Notes: generated from the letters alone by a model not told the origin. Shown: positions 1 through 8,652, counted from the first letter of the stretch. The stretch is 64,000 nt of DNA from Desulfurispirillum indicum S5 (GCF_000177635.2 NC_014836.1:2526001-2590000), one strand, 5' to 3'. Numbers and translations: made by a program.

Positions 1-2
1 AC

Positions 3-974
3 CCGGAGACCTCCTTCACCCCGGACCTTTCATCACCCCAGAAACAGAGTCCAGACGAGCAGGCCATCGCCTGGCTTGTACGCCTGCAGGACGACCAGGC
101 CAGCGAAACCGACCGCCGCGCCTGGTCCGCGTGGATGGACCAGAACCCCATCCACGCCCAATCCTGGCGGAAAATACAGCGCATCTGGCACGGCATGGAG
201 GACCTGGCCCCGCGCCGGGCCAGCACCACCTTTCGCCACCGGGCACTCCGGCAACGCGCCTGGTCCACCCTGGCCACCGCCGCCGCCGTCCTTCTGGTGG
301 TCGCAGGCATCACAAGTATCAGCCTGCACCACTCTCCCGGTCTGCACTGCCTGGGCGCAGACTACTGCACCCGTGCCGGTGAGCTGCGCCAGATTACCCT
401 GGCAGACGGCTCCCGCATCTCCCTGGGGGCCGCTTCGGCCATCAGCGTCCAGATGGAAAACCACCAGCGCCAGGTAACCCTGCGCCATGGCGAAGGGTTC
501 TTTGACGTTGCCCCCGACACAACTCCTTTCCGGGTAAAAGCCGCCGCAGGCGAAGTCCGCGTGCTGGGCACCAGCTTCAACCTGCGCCTTGAGCCCGCTG
601 GCGCCAGGGTCGCCGTGGCCAGCGGCCAGGTGGAAGTTGACACCCTGGGGCACCAGGTAACCCTGAACCCCGGCCAGGTACTGCACTACGACACCAGCCG
701 TCTCCAGCGCCTGCCCGACGTGGATGTCAACAGCATCGGCCTGTGGCGCCAGAAGCGCCTGCTCTACCAGAACACCCCGCTGGGTGAAGTCCTGCGCGAC
801 CTGGAGCGCTACCACAGCGCCCGCTTCAGCGTCGACCCGGACGTGGCCGCCATCCCGGTAACCGGAATATTCAGCGCCAGCGACCCCGAAGCAGCCCTGC
901 ACAGCATCGTCAACAGCTTTCCCGTGCGCATGAGCCGCTACACCCATTTTTTCATCCGCATATCCGCCAACTGA
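3..974 (+). CDS. FecR-family anti-sigma/transmembrane signal transducer, 5' end outside window
   Basis: FecR-type proteins span the inner membrane, sense the occupied TonB receptor from the periplasm and control a partner ECF sigma factor. The frame is open to the left edge, so the start and probably the sigma gene lie outside the window. The first readable residues, including AIAWLVRLQDD, fit the cytoplasmic DUF4880 region. One hydrophobic segment (about 258-320) follows. The FecR domain comes next, with DGSRISLGAASAI and RVLGTSFNLR. The C-terminus (about 800-970) resembles the STN-like DUF4974 region. The stop is TGA at 972-974. The receptor gene it should signal for starts 172 bp downstream but is now separated from it by an IS. 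Family assignment is firm; the ligand is unknown. Confidence 0.88.
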   Translation, partial: PETSFTPDLSSPQKQSPDEQAIAWLVRLQDDQASETDRRAWSAWMDQNPIHAQSWRKIQRIWHGMEDLAPRRASTTFRHRALRQRAWSTLATAAAVLLVVAGITSISLHHSPGLHCLGADYCTRAGELRQITLADGSRISLGAASAISVQMENHQRQVTLRHGEGFFDVAPDTTPFRVKAAAGEVRVLGTSFNLRLEPAGARVAVASGQVEVDTLGHQVTLNPGQVLHYDTSRLQRLPDVDVNSIGLWRQKRLLYQNTPLGEVLRDLERYHSARFSVDPDVAAIPVTGIFSASDPEAALHSIVNSFPVRMSRYTHFFIRISAN

Positions 975-1130
975 CTGATGCCGCAACCGCACGAAACAAC
1001 AGGGGCTCACCCTCGCCATAAGCATTAGCTTCGTTGAATTTTTAAAGATTATGCAAAAAATGTTTTCACCGGCCCGTACATTTTGCATGGTTTTCCGTCT
1101 TACCTGGTAGAGGGATCGATAACCAGAAAA

Positions 1131-1159
1131 GAGGAGAAAACACCGCATGCCCCGACTTA
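1131..1159 (+). other. Orphaned ribosome-binding site and first codons of the receptor gene
   Basis: GAGGAG at 1131-1136 lies 10 nt before ATG at 1147, followed by CCC CGA CTT A, where the IS begins. If the IS and one TTA target copy are removed, this start reads in frame into the receptor as M-P-R-L-S-L and then the ATG at 2093. With the IS present, translation from 1147 stops at a TAA after eight codons. This is therefore the ancestral translation start of the receptor gene, cut off by insertion. Confidence 0.8.
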
Positions 1160-1180
1160 GAGCTTGTCCATAAATAATTA

Positions 1181-1209
1181 TTGACCATTATGATAGTTTG
1201 CTATAGAAT
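1181..1209 (+). promoter_or_regulatory. Probable transposase promoter of IS copy 1
   Basis: TTGACC at 1181-1186 and TAGAAT at 1204-1209 are 17 bp apart, a good sigma-70 arrangement 34 nt upstream of the orfA start. Because the IS points the same way as the receptor gene, transcripts from here could run on into it. Inferred from sequence only. Confidence 0.5.
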
Positions 1210-1242
1210 GATTCAGTGAGAGATCATTCATGGCGGTGATTT

Positions 1243-1731
1243 ATGTCTAAAGTGCAATCATGGGAAGTCTCAGATGCTTTCTGGCAAAGAGTTGAGCCTT
1301 TGCTGCCAATCCAGCAAAGAGATCCTGACAAGACCTACAAACGCAAGCCTGGTGGCGGACGGAAGCGACTTGACCCCAGAATGGCGTTTTCCGGCATTGT
1401 CTATGTGCTGCGCACCGGTTGCCAGTGGAAAGCCATACCCAAGGAGCAGTTTGGTTGCGCCAGTGCCGTGCACAAGTACTTCATTGAGTGGAGTAAGGCC
1501 GGTGTATTCGAAGCTATTTGGCGTCAAGGGCTGGCTGAGTATGACGAGATGGAGGGAATTGCCTGGGAGTGGCAAAGCATAGATGGCGGAATGTACAAAG
1601 CACCAATGGCTCTTGAAACCGTAGGGAAGAACCCGACGGATCGGGGAAAAAAACGGGAGCAAGCGTCATGTCCTGGTGGACGGTCGTGGCGTCCCGTTGT
1701 CCATCGTCGTAACCGGAGCGAACCGGCATGA
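1243..1731 (+). CDS. IS5-family transposase, N-terminal frame (orfA), copy 1
   Basis: This frame holds the N-terminal half of a DDE transposase: a DUF4096-like helical region with WRTGC-type core (VLRTGCQWKAIP), then the first catalytic aspartate in SIDGGMYKAP and the PTDRGKK segment. After the A7 tract at 1647-1653 it continues only as out-of-frame sequence to a stop at 1731. The functional product is expected from a shift into the orfB frame, where the conserved GSKRHVLVDGRG follows directly. It differs from copy 2 at a few residues (R/S and A/G near the TGCQWK and FGC motifs). Confidence 0.88.
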   Translation: MSKVQSWEVSDAFWQRVEPLLPIQQRDPDKTYKRKPGGGRKRLDPRMAFSGIVYVLRTGCQWKAIPKEQFGCASAVHKYFIEWSKAGVFEAIWRQGLAEYDEMEGIAWEWQSIDGGMYKAPMALETVGKNPTDRGKKREQASCPGGRSWRPVVHRRNRSEPA

Positions 1732-2080
1732 TGTGAGCCAGCTTGAAGCTGTTCTTGATGGCGTAGTCTTCGAGAAGCCTGCAGAGCAGGAGCAGCATCT
1801 TTGCGCAGATTGTGGCTACAAGGGAAAGCAGGCGCTCAGCAGCATTCTTCAGCGCGGATACATACCCCATGTAAAGCAGCGAAAAGAAGAGATCGAGGAC
1901 AAGAAGCGTGACCCATCAAAGAAGGCGAGGCGCTGGATAGTGGAAGCATCTATTTCCTGGTTCAACCGTTTCAGGAAGATTCATGTGCGCTTTGAGAAGC
2001 TTGAGGTCACTCACTACGGGTTGACGTGTCTTGCGGCAGCCATAATCACATACAGGAAAATCGGCGTAATTTATGGATAA
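1676..2080 (+). CDS. IS5-family transposase, C-terminal frame (orfB), copy 1
   Basis: The start given is a GTG inside the open frame; the frame is open back to the A-tract at 1647, and the real product is most likely the frameshift fusion of about 279 residues. It carries TGANRHD, the second catalytic aspartate region CADCGYKG, and the glutamate region RRWIVEASISWFNRF with the following RFEK, typical of IS5 transposases. The translated sequence is identical in all three copies in this window. Its stop (2078-2080) lies 12 nt before the receptor's surviving ATG. Confidence 0.88.
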   Translation: MDGRGVPLSIVVTGANRHDVSQLEAVLDGVVFEKPAEQEQHLCADCGYKGKQALSSILQRGYIPHVKQRKEEIEDKKRDPSKKARRWIVEASISWFNRFRKIHVRFEKLEVTHYGLTCLAAAIITYRKIGVIYG

Positions 2081-2092
2081 GTTCTTAGCCTC

Positions 2093-4900
2093 ATGGTACG
2101 CGCCTGCGCGCTTGTCGCTCTGGCGCTTTTCCTGAACGCCATACCCGCTCCCGCTGCCAACCTCGCCTCCTTCCACAGCTTCTCCATAGCCGCCCAGCCA
2201 CTGGGCGGCGCCCTCCTGCAGTTCTCCCTTGCCACCGGCATTGATGTCCTGGTGGACGATCGCATCGTCCAGGATCATCAGTCGCCGGGAGTGCAGGGGC
2301 AGTGGCGCAGTGACCAGGCTCTGGAGCAACTGCTGGAAGGAACCGGACTCCAGTGGCACCTCAACGGCAACAACCTCATCACACTGACCCCTCACAGGAC
2401 AGCTGACATGGAGCTTTCCGTGACGCCAGTCACAGAGCTTCAGGAGCTGCAGGGAGTCCCGCTTCCGGTGGGGTTGCGCCCCACAGAACGGGAACAGGTC
2501 GTCCTGGCTCCCGTAACCGTGCGCGGTACCCGCGAAGACGACGCCACCTTTCGCGCTCCCGCCTCGGTCAATATCATCACCCAGAGGGATATCGAACGCT
2601 TTCGCGGCACCTCCGTGGGCGACATCTTTCAGGGAACTCCCGGTGTACTCATTGGTGAAAACCGCAACAGTGGCGGACTGGACGTGAATATTCGCGGCAT
2701 GCAGGGGCAGGGTCGCGTTCCGGTGCTCATCGACGGCGCGCGCCAGGAAACCACCGTCTATCGCGGCTATGCCGGCGTCTCCAGCCGCAGCTACGTGGAC
2801 CCCGACCTGGTCGGCGGCATCCGCATCGACAAGGGCCCGGTCACGAGCGCGGAAGGTACCGGAGCCACCGGCGGAACCGTCAGCATGCGCACCATTGAAG
2901 CCGGCGACATCATCAAGCCCGGCAAGGAGTGGGGCATTCGCCTGCGCGGATCGCTCATGGGCAATAATTCGGGATCGGTACCTGCAGCGGGGACACCGGC
3001 CGGCTACCACCTGGGCGCAATCAACGATGACGGCGTCTATCGTATCGACTGCGCCCGCCCGGATATCTGCGAACAGCAGCATTTCACCGGGCGCTCCTAC
3101 GCCCTGCCCGACAGCTTTGCCCCCGTCGAAGGCATGGATCGCCCCGACCTGTTTTCCCCCAAAAGCCACGCCGGCAGCATCGCCCTGGCCCGGCGCTTTG
3201 ACTGGGGCAGCCTCCTGGCCGCCTACGCCGAGCGCAGCCAGGGGAACTACTATGCCGGCAAGCACGGCCCGGCACCGTACATGGATCTGTCCGATCAGCG
3301 CAAACTGGCCTTTTACACCGAAGTGCGCCCCAAGCGTGAAGGAGCTTCCCGCTTTCGCGCCGAGGAGCGCATCGTCAACAGCAACTACGCCAGTGAATCC
3401 CTGCTGCTCAAGGGCCAGTTCCACCTGCCCGCCGATCAGAGCCTGGAGTTGAGCTACCTGCGCTACGACAGCACCTACGGCGAACTCATGCCCTCCCAGT
3501 TGATGTGGTTCGGAACCGTACGCCAGACCAACAGCTCCACCGTACTGGCAGAGACCTACAACGCCCGCTACCGCTGGCAACCCGCCGAGCTCGACTGGGC
3601 CGACATACTCGTCAGCCTGTGGCAGACCGATACCCGCAGCCAGAATATTTTTTACTACCTTGAAGGCGACTTCTCCAACAACAGCGCCACGGAAATGGGC
3701 TCCGCTTCCGCCGAGCGCTACCAGCGTCGCGGCGCCGATCTCTCCAACACCATGCACTTCTGGAGTTACGGTCAGCCCGTTGTGGCCTACGGAATCTCCC
3801 TGCAGCACGAAGACCTGAGCCCCACCAGCAAGAGCGCGCAGATGGGCGATGATTTCTCCCGCGATGGCCTGCGCGAAGAGCTGAGTGCCTTCACCGCCGT
3901 GCAGTGGTACATGCACCCAAATGTCATACTGGATGGCGGCATGCGCCACACGCGTTTTTCCACCGAAGACCGCAAGGCTGCGGAGGTGAGCAGCACCAGC
4001 AGCCTGTGTGTAGACAGCTCCGGCGACGGTACCTGTGACCCGGTGTACTATGAAAGCAGCAGCTCGGGAACCACGCCCATTGTCAGCCTCACCTGGGAGC
4101 CCAGAGCCGATATCCAGCTGTATGCCCGCTATGCCGAAGCCATGCGCATGCCCAGTCTGTTCGAGACCACCCAGGGATTTTCCGTCAACCCCAACATGGA
4201 TACTGAACTCAAGCCGGAGCACGCCAAGAACCGCGAAGTCGGGCTCAATGTCCTGCGCGAGGGGATGCTCACCACCAGCGACACCTTTCGCCTGAAACTG
4301 GCCTATTTCCGCAATTACACCAAAGATTACCTCACCCGTACCTCCATCAATTTCTGGGAGGAGTCAAGTACCAACTCCATGGATTTCTTCCGCATGCGCA
4401 ATATCGACAGCGCCAGCTTCCATGGTGTTGAGCTGAATATGGATTACGACCTGGGCTGGCTGTTCACCGAGCTGGCCGGCACCAAATACACCCATATAGA
4501 AATGTGCCACCACGGCAGCCTGCGCCGTTACGACTGCACCGATTACGGCATCTCCAACTCCTACATCAACAATATGATCCCGCCCCAGTGGCACGCCAGC
4601 GCCATCCTCGGCGTCCGGCTGCTCTCCCGGAAGCTGGAGCTGGGCACACGGGGTACCTTCATGGGCCAACGCACCATGGCCGAATTTCACGACGACACCA
4701 GCAACGGATTCACCAAACCCATACCCTGGCACGAGTACACCCTGTGGGATCTCTTTGTCAGCTACCAGCCCAACGACTGGCTGACACTGGATTTCAATAT
4801 CGACAACCTCACCGACGAATACTACCTGGACGCCCTCAGCCTGGGCCTGGTGCCGGCACCTGGCCGCACCGCGCGCCTGAGCATGACCCTGCACTTCTAG
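2093..4900 (+). CDS. TonB-dependent outer-membrane receptor with signalling (STN) domain
   Basis: A 935-residue TonB-gated outer-membrane transporter, probably for a haem- or siderophore-type iron ligand. A hydrophobic export signal ends near PAPAAN. It is followed by an STN domain (about residues 25-85, FSIAAQPLGGALLQFS), the hallmark of receptors that signal to FecR. A TonB-box-like stretch (VVLAPVTVRG) precedes the plug, with VNIITQRDIERF and VNIRGMQGQGRVPVLIDG. The barrel ends in the terminal phenylalanine of LSMTLHF. YAEAMRMPSLFE followed by NPNM.TELKPEH resembles the FRAP/NPNL region of haem receptors, which is suggestive only. The original start was probably at 1147; the IS left ATG 2093 as the usable start, with the signal peptide still intact. 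Confidence 0.9.
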   Translation: MVRACALVALALFLNAIPAPAANLASFHSFSIAAQPLGGALLQFSLATGIDVLVDDRIVQDHQSPGVQGQWRSDQALEQLLEGTGLQWHLNGNNLITLTPHRTADMELSVTPVTELQELQGVPLPVGLRPTEREQVVLAPVTVRGTREDDATFRAPASVNIITQRDIERFRGTSVGDIFQGTPGVLIGENRNSGGLDVNIRGMQGQGRVPVLIDGARQETTVYRGYAGVSSRSYVDPDLVGGIRIDKGPVTSAEGTGATGGTVSMRTIEAGDIIKPGKEWGIRLRGSLMGNNSGSVPAAGTPAGYHLGAINDDGVYRIDCARPDICEQQHFTGRSYALPDSFAPVEGMDRPDLFSPKSHAGSIALARRFDWGSLLAAYAERSQGNYYAGKHGPAPYMDLSDQRKLAFYTEVRPKREGASRFRAEERIVNSNYASESLLLKGQFHLPADQSLELSYLRYDSTYGELMPSQLMWFGTVRQTNSSTVLAETYNARYRWQPAELDWADILVSLWQTDTRSQNIFYYLEGDFSNNSATEMGSASAERYQRRGADLSNTMHFWSYGQPVVAYGISLQHEDLSPTSKSAQMGDDFSRDGLREELSAFTAVQWYMHPNVILDGGMRHTRFSTEDRKAAEVSSTSSLCVDSSGDGTCDPVYYESSSSGTTPIVSLTWEPRADIQLYARYAEAMRMPSLFETTQGFSVNPNMDTELKPEHAKNREVGLNVLREGMLTTSDTFRLKLAYFRNYTKDYLTRTSINFWEESSTNSMDFFRMRNIDSASFHGVELNMDYDLGWLFTELAGTKYTHIEMCHHGSLRRYDCTDYGISNSYINNMIPPQWHASAILGVRLLSRKLELGTRGTFMGQRTMAEFHDDTSNGFTKPIPWHEYTLWDLFVSYQPNDWLTLDFNIDNLTDEYYLDALSLGLVPAPGRTARLSMTLHF

Positions 4901-4974
4901 CAGGCTGCTGAACCTGATGTCATCCGTTGCCATATTTCGCAAACCCCAAACGCCAAGACAAAAAGGAAAACACC

Positions 4975-7608
4975 ATGAAGCGCTCTTTGTTCCCCACCTT
5001 CATACTGCTGTGCCTGCTGCTGGTGCTGGCCGCCTGCGGCAGTGACGGTAAAGACAAAACCACTCCCATACCCACCGCCGTTGCCACGGCCCTGCAGGAA
5101 ACCGTCCAGATGGGCAGCACCGTGCAGCTGGATGGCTCCACCAGCAGTTCGCCCAATGGCGGCAGCCTGAGCTATCAGTGGGCCTTTGTCAGTAAACCGG
5201 AACTCAGCCTGGCGGAATTTTCCGACTCATCGGCAAGCAACCCCACCTTCGTGGCCGATCTGCCCGGCACCTACGAAGTGCAGCTGCGGGTAGTCAATCA
5301 GGATATCGCCATCAGTCAGCCAAGCCAGATCACCATTACCGCCACCAATACCCAGCCGGTGGCCGTGGCTACGACCCTGCTCAACCGCTTGGTCGACTCC
5401 TGGGTCGTCCTTGACGGCAGTCGCAGCGTTCCCCCCACTGGCGAAGACCCCGCCGGACTCACCTACGCGTGGACCCTCAACCCCCCCGATGGCAGCACCG
5501 ACGAGCTCAACGACCCCACCAGCGCCGCCCCCGGATTCAGCCCCACCAGCGAAGGCATCTATATCGCAACCCTGCAGGTGCACTTCGGCGATCAGAGCAG
5601 CAAGCCCCTGCAGGTCATCATCAATGCTTCCAGGGCCAACGCCGTGCCCGTCGCTGACGCTGGCGGCCCCTATGAAATCGAGCTGGGTGAGACCGTCACC
5701 CTGGACGGCAGCGGCAGTTCCGACGCCGATGGCGACACCCTCAGCTACCACTGGACGCTGCTGCACAATACGTCGGTGTCCATGAGCCTTGCAGACAGAA
5801 AACCCAGGGGCTCCTCCGCCGAACTGGACAGCCGCGACGGCGTCACCGTCACCTTCACCCCCGACGTGGTGGGCACGTATAATGTGCAGCTGGAAGTCTT
5901 TGACGGCACCGCCCTGAGCGCCGCGCAAGTCGCCACCATCACGGTCACCAAGCCCGACGGCCATCCCAATACCCCGCCCGTCGCCGTTATCTATGACCAC
6001 TATCCCATCGGTCTTGGCGGCAGCGTGGGGGAAGCCGAAATCACCGCCTGGGGATACGCCTACTTCTACTCCGGCTCCTACGACAACGACGGCGATGCGC
6101 TGACCCATAAGTGGGAGTGGGTCGAAGTGCCCGAGGACTTTAAAGACACCACCCACTACACCCAGGAGTGGCTGAACACGCGCAGTGCCAACGTTTCCTT
6201 CATAGCCGCACCCCTAGTGGGTGACGAGTATGTTCCCATCGAGGGATATTACACCATCCGCCTGAGCGTCAACGACGGCACCGTCGACAGCGACCCCGTC
6301 GAACAGACCATCCACGTGCGCACCGGTGCCAACACCCGCCCAAGTGCCGTCGCCAACGCTGATATTGCAGCCGTACTGGTAGGTGCCGAAGCCTGGTTTG
6401 ACGGCAGCGGCAGCAGCGACCCCCAGGACGGCACCACCGGCCTGCAGTACCAGTGGCAGTGGGTCTATACCCCACCGGGAAGCAATGCCGTCCTGAACAC
6501 CCCCAATGCCGCCCGCACCAGCTTTGTGCCCGACCTGCCCGGCCCCTACACCGCCGAGCTGATCGTCACCGACAACGACGGTGCCTCCAGCCGCCCGGCC
6601 CATGGCAACTACACCCCCTCCACCGCCACCGTCAACGCCAAGCTGACCAACTACCCGCCCTATGCGAGATTCAACGACGTCGACATCAGCAATGGTCATG
6701 AAAACAAAGAGAGCACCTTTGACAATTATGGTATCGACTATGATGCGACCACCGGAATCTACACCTACCAGCTGGGCTCCATTGTCGATCGCTGTCGCTG
6801 GGCGAATCCAGGGACCTTACAATACCACTGCGCCGACAACTTCACCGTAAGAGTCACCGCCTACGACCCCGACGGCGACCCCCTGTTTTACGACATCACA
6901 CTGCAGCAGCCCGCCGGCAGCAGCTTCCAGCCCTCCTACACCGGAGCCTTTACCTCGGGAGGCTTTAACACAACGCCAAGGGCCTCCGCGGACATAGGCC
7001 GTGGCAGAGGCCAGGCGGGCATTACCGTGCCCGGCGACTACCACTTCACCCTGCAGGCCAGCGATGGCACCGACCTCAGCGACCCGGCAACCCTCACCGT
7101 GCGCGTGCTGGACTTCCCCGACGACTTCCAGGCCCTGCAGCTCGGGTTCCTCTACGACACCAATTACAGAAGGGGCTCCGCCGATGGCAGCGATCTGACC
7201 AACATCCACTACCCCCCCTTCCGTATTTCCAACCCCTCTTTTGCTGAAGGCAGTACTTATGCGGAATTTGCCGATCAGGGCGGAGTGGCGCAGTACTACA
7301 AACTCACCGCCATTGGTGGCAGCTACAGCATCCAGAATGCCGAAGCCTTTGTGGAAAAACGTATAGGATTCGCCTATGAAAGGGACTTTGCAGGATCAGA
7401 AACCTTCACACCGGAATTCCGCGACCTGCCCACCGTCATCAACGCCGGGGAAACCGTCGTCTTCAGTATCTGGGTACCCAAGCTTCCTGCCCCCGCAGCG
7501 AGCCAGGAGCGGTACCGCATGACGTGGAGCTTCGAAATCCCCGAAGTCGCCACGGAAAACCACAGTGGCTTCTATCGTGATCAGATATTCACCATCCCCG
7601 CACAGTAA
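4975..7608 (+). CDS. PKD-repeat surface/periplasmic lipoprotein of unknown function
   Basis: An 877-residue lipoprotein. The start at 4975 is chosen because it has an AAGGAAAA ribosome site and opens a signal peptide ending in the lipobox LAAC, with the acylated cysteine at residue 21. The body is a string of PKD/immunoglobulin-like beta domains with repeated GSSSDADGDTLSYHW, GSGSSDPQDG and YDPDGDPL-type motifs, each followed by a G.Y...L.V strand. The last 170 or so residues lack clear repeats. It lies 74 bp after the TonB receptor and probably shares its transcript. I infer a surface ligand-binding or ligand-capturing partner for the receptor, but no enzyme motif or known family beyond PKD is visible. 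Confidence 0.75.
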   Translation: MKRSLFPTFILLCLLLVLAACGSDGKDKTTPIPTAVATALQETVQMGSTVQLDGSTSSSPNGGSLSYQWAFVSKPELSLAEFSDSSASNPTFVADLPGTYEVQLRVVNQDIAISQPSQITITATNTQPVAVATTLLNRLVDSWVVLDGSRSVPPTGEDPAGLTYAWTLNPPDGSTDELNDPTSAAPGFSPTSEGIYIATLQVHFGDQSSKPLQVIINASRANAVPVADAGGPYEIELGETVTLDGSGSSDADGDTLSYHWTLLHNTSVSMSLADRKPRGSSAELDSRDGVTVTFTPDVVGTYNVQLEVFDGTALSAAQVATITVTKPDGHPNTPPVAVIYDHYPIGLGGSVGEAEITAWGYAYFYSGSYDNDGDALTHKWEWVEVPEDFKDTTHYTQEWLNTRSANVSFIAAPLVGDEYVPIEGYYTIRLSVNDGTVDSDPVEQTIHVRTGANTRPSAVANADIAAVLVGAEAWFDGSGSSDPQDGTTGLQYQWQWVYTPPGSNAVLNTPNAARTSFVPDLPGPYTAELIVTDNDGASSRPAHGNYTPSTATVNAKLTNYPPYARFNDVDISNGHENKESTFDNYGIDYDATTGIYTYQLGSIVDRCRWANPGTLQYHCADNFTVRVTAYDPDGDPLFYDITLQQPAGSSFQPSYTGAFTSGGFNTTPRASADIGRGRGQAGITVPGDYHFTLQASDGTDLSDPATLTVRVLDFPDDFQALQLGFLYDTNYRRGSADGSDLTNIHYPPFRISNPSFAEGSTYAEFADQGGVAQYYKLTAIGGSYSIQNAEAFVEKRIGFAYERDFAGSETFTPEFRDLPTVINAGETVVFSIWVPKLPAPAASQERYRMTWSFEIPEVATENHSGFYRDQIFTIPAQ

Positions 7609-7645
7609 CGCCTTCCTTCATCCTCAATAGAGCCTCCAAAAAAAG

Positions 7646-7680
7646 CCCCGGGGGAATCGGTTCAACCGATTCCCCCGGGG
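7646..7680. terminator. Strong hairpin after the uptake operon
   Basis: The arms at 7646-7662 and 7664-7680 are perfectly complementary over 17 bases. The left side is preceded by A7, so the U-tract needed for intrinsic termination occurs on minus-strand transcripts. On the plus strand the hairpin has no U-tract. It would stop minus-strand transcription entering the uptake locus and may stabilise the 3' end of the lipoprotein transcript. Confidence 0.8.
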
Positions 7681-7704
7681 TGCGTGGTGGTGAAAAATAA
7701 GGGC

Positions 7705-8109
7705 TTATCCATAAATTACGCCGATTTTCCTGTATGTGATTATGGCCGCCGCGAGACACGTCAATCCGTAGTGAGTGACCTCAAGCTTCTCAAAGCGCAC
7801 ATGAATCTTCCTGAAACGGTTGAACCAGGAAATAGATGCTTCCACTATCCAGCGCCTCGCCTTCTTTGATGGGTCACGCTTCTTGTCCTCGATCTCTTCT
7901 TTTCGCTGCTTTACATGGGGTATGTATCCGCGCTGAAGAATGCTGCTGAGCGCCTGCTTTCCCTTGTAGCCACAATCTGCGCAAAGATGCTGCTCCTGCT
8001 CTGCAGGCTTCTCGAAGACTACGCCATCAAGAACAGCTTCAAGCTGGCTCACATCATGCCGGTTCGCTCCGGTTACGACGATGGACAACGGGACGCCACG
8101 ACCGTCCAC
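7705..8109 (-). CDS. IS5-family transposase, C-terminal frame (orfB), copy 2
   Basis: It encodes the same protein as orfB of copy 1, with the TGANRHD, CADCGYKG and RRWIVEASISWF motifs intact. The start shown is an internal GTG; expression most likely depends on a frameshift from the upstream frame at the A-tract. Confidence 0.88.
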   Translation of the reverse strand: MDGRGVPLSIVVTGANRHDVSQLEAVLDGVVFEKPAEQEQHLCADCGYKGKQALSSILQRGYIPHVKQRKEEIEDKKRDPSKKARRWIVEASISWFNRFRKIHVRFEKLEVTHYGLTCLAAAIITYRKIGVIYG

Positions 8110-8542
8110 CAGGACATGACGCTTGCTCCCGTTTTTTTCCCCGATCCGTCGGGTTCTTCCCTACGGTTTCAAGAGCCATTGGTGCTTTGTACATTCCGCC
8201 ATCTATGCTTTGCCACTCCCAGGCAATTCCCTCCATCTCGTCATACTCAGCCAGCCCTTGACGCCAAATGGCTTCGAATACACCGGCCTTACTCCACTCA
8301 ATGAAGTACTTGTGCACTGCACTGCCGCAACCGAACTGCTCCTTGGGTATGGCTTTCCACTGGCAACCGGTGCTCAGCACATAGACAATGCCGGAAAACG
8401 CCATTCTGGGGTCAAGTCGCTTCCGTCCGCCACCAGGCTTGCGTTTGTAGGTCTTGTCAGGATCTCTTTGCTGGATTGGCAGCAAAGGCTCAACTCTTTG
8501 CCAGAAAGCATCTGAGACTTCCCATGATTGCACTTTAGACAT
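8054..8542 (-). CDS. IS5-family transposase, N-terminal frame (orfA), copy 2
   Basis: The N-terminal transposase half carries the first catalytic aspartate in SIDGGMYKAP and the GKKREQ slippage region. It has small substitutions relative to copy 1 (VLSTGC and FGCGSAV). Nothing visible inactivates it, so this copy looks intact. Confidence 0.87.
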   Translation of the reverse strand: MSKVQSWEVSDAFWQRVEPLLPIQQRDPDKTYKRKPGGGRKRLDPRMAFSGIVYVLSTGCQWKAIPKEQFGCGSAVHKYFIEWSKAGVFEAIWRQGLAEYDEMEGIAWEWQSIDGGMYKAPMALETVGKNPTDRGKKREQASCPGGRSWRPVVHRRNRSEPA

Positions 8543-8652
8543 AAATCACCGCCATGAATGATCTCTTGCTGAATCATTCTATAGCAAACCATCATAATGG
8601 TCAATGATTATTTATGGACAAGCTCTAAATCTACAACGCATTTCAATAAAAA

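Larger units (their letters stand above)
1160..2084 (+). mobile_element. IS5-family insertion sequence, copy 1 (925 bp)
   Basis: The ends are GAGCTTGTCCATAAAT and, reading inward from the right, GAACTTATCCATAAAT: 16-bp terminal inverted repeats with two mismatches. TTA at 1157-1159 is repeated at 2085-2087, a 3-bp target duplication. Two overlapping frames encode a DDE transposase that needs a frameshift, as in the IS427/IS1031-like part of the IS5 family. A second 925-bp copy (7701-8625) and a truncated third (63390 to the window end) confirm the boundaries. This copy is inserted in the fifth codon of the TonB receptor gene, in the same orientation as that gene. Confidence 0.93.
7701..8625 (-). 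mobile_element. IS5-family insertion sequence, copy 2 (925 bp)
   Basis: This is the same element as at 1160-2084, inverted. TAA at 7698-7700 is repeated at 8626-8628, the 3-bp target duplication. The left end is GGGCTTATCCATAAAT and the right end read inward is GAGCTTGTCCATAAAT. It sits between the hairpin of the uptake operon and the 3' end of the AT-rich methyltransferase operon, with 27 bp between the IS and the methyltransferase stop codon. The two inverted copies bracket the receptor and lipoprotein genes. Confidence 0.94.

Noticed and set aside
33-1148. 371-codon open frame antisense to fecR
   Set aside because: It overlaps a complete FecR domain on the plus strand and shows no protein-like motifs.
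1916-4222. 768-codon open frame antisense to the TonB receptor
   Set aside because: It lies wholly opposite a clear receptor gene and the IS, is glycine/alanine/valine-rich as expected of antisense GC-rich codons, and has no motif. It is a by-product of codon bias.
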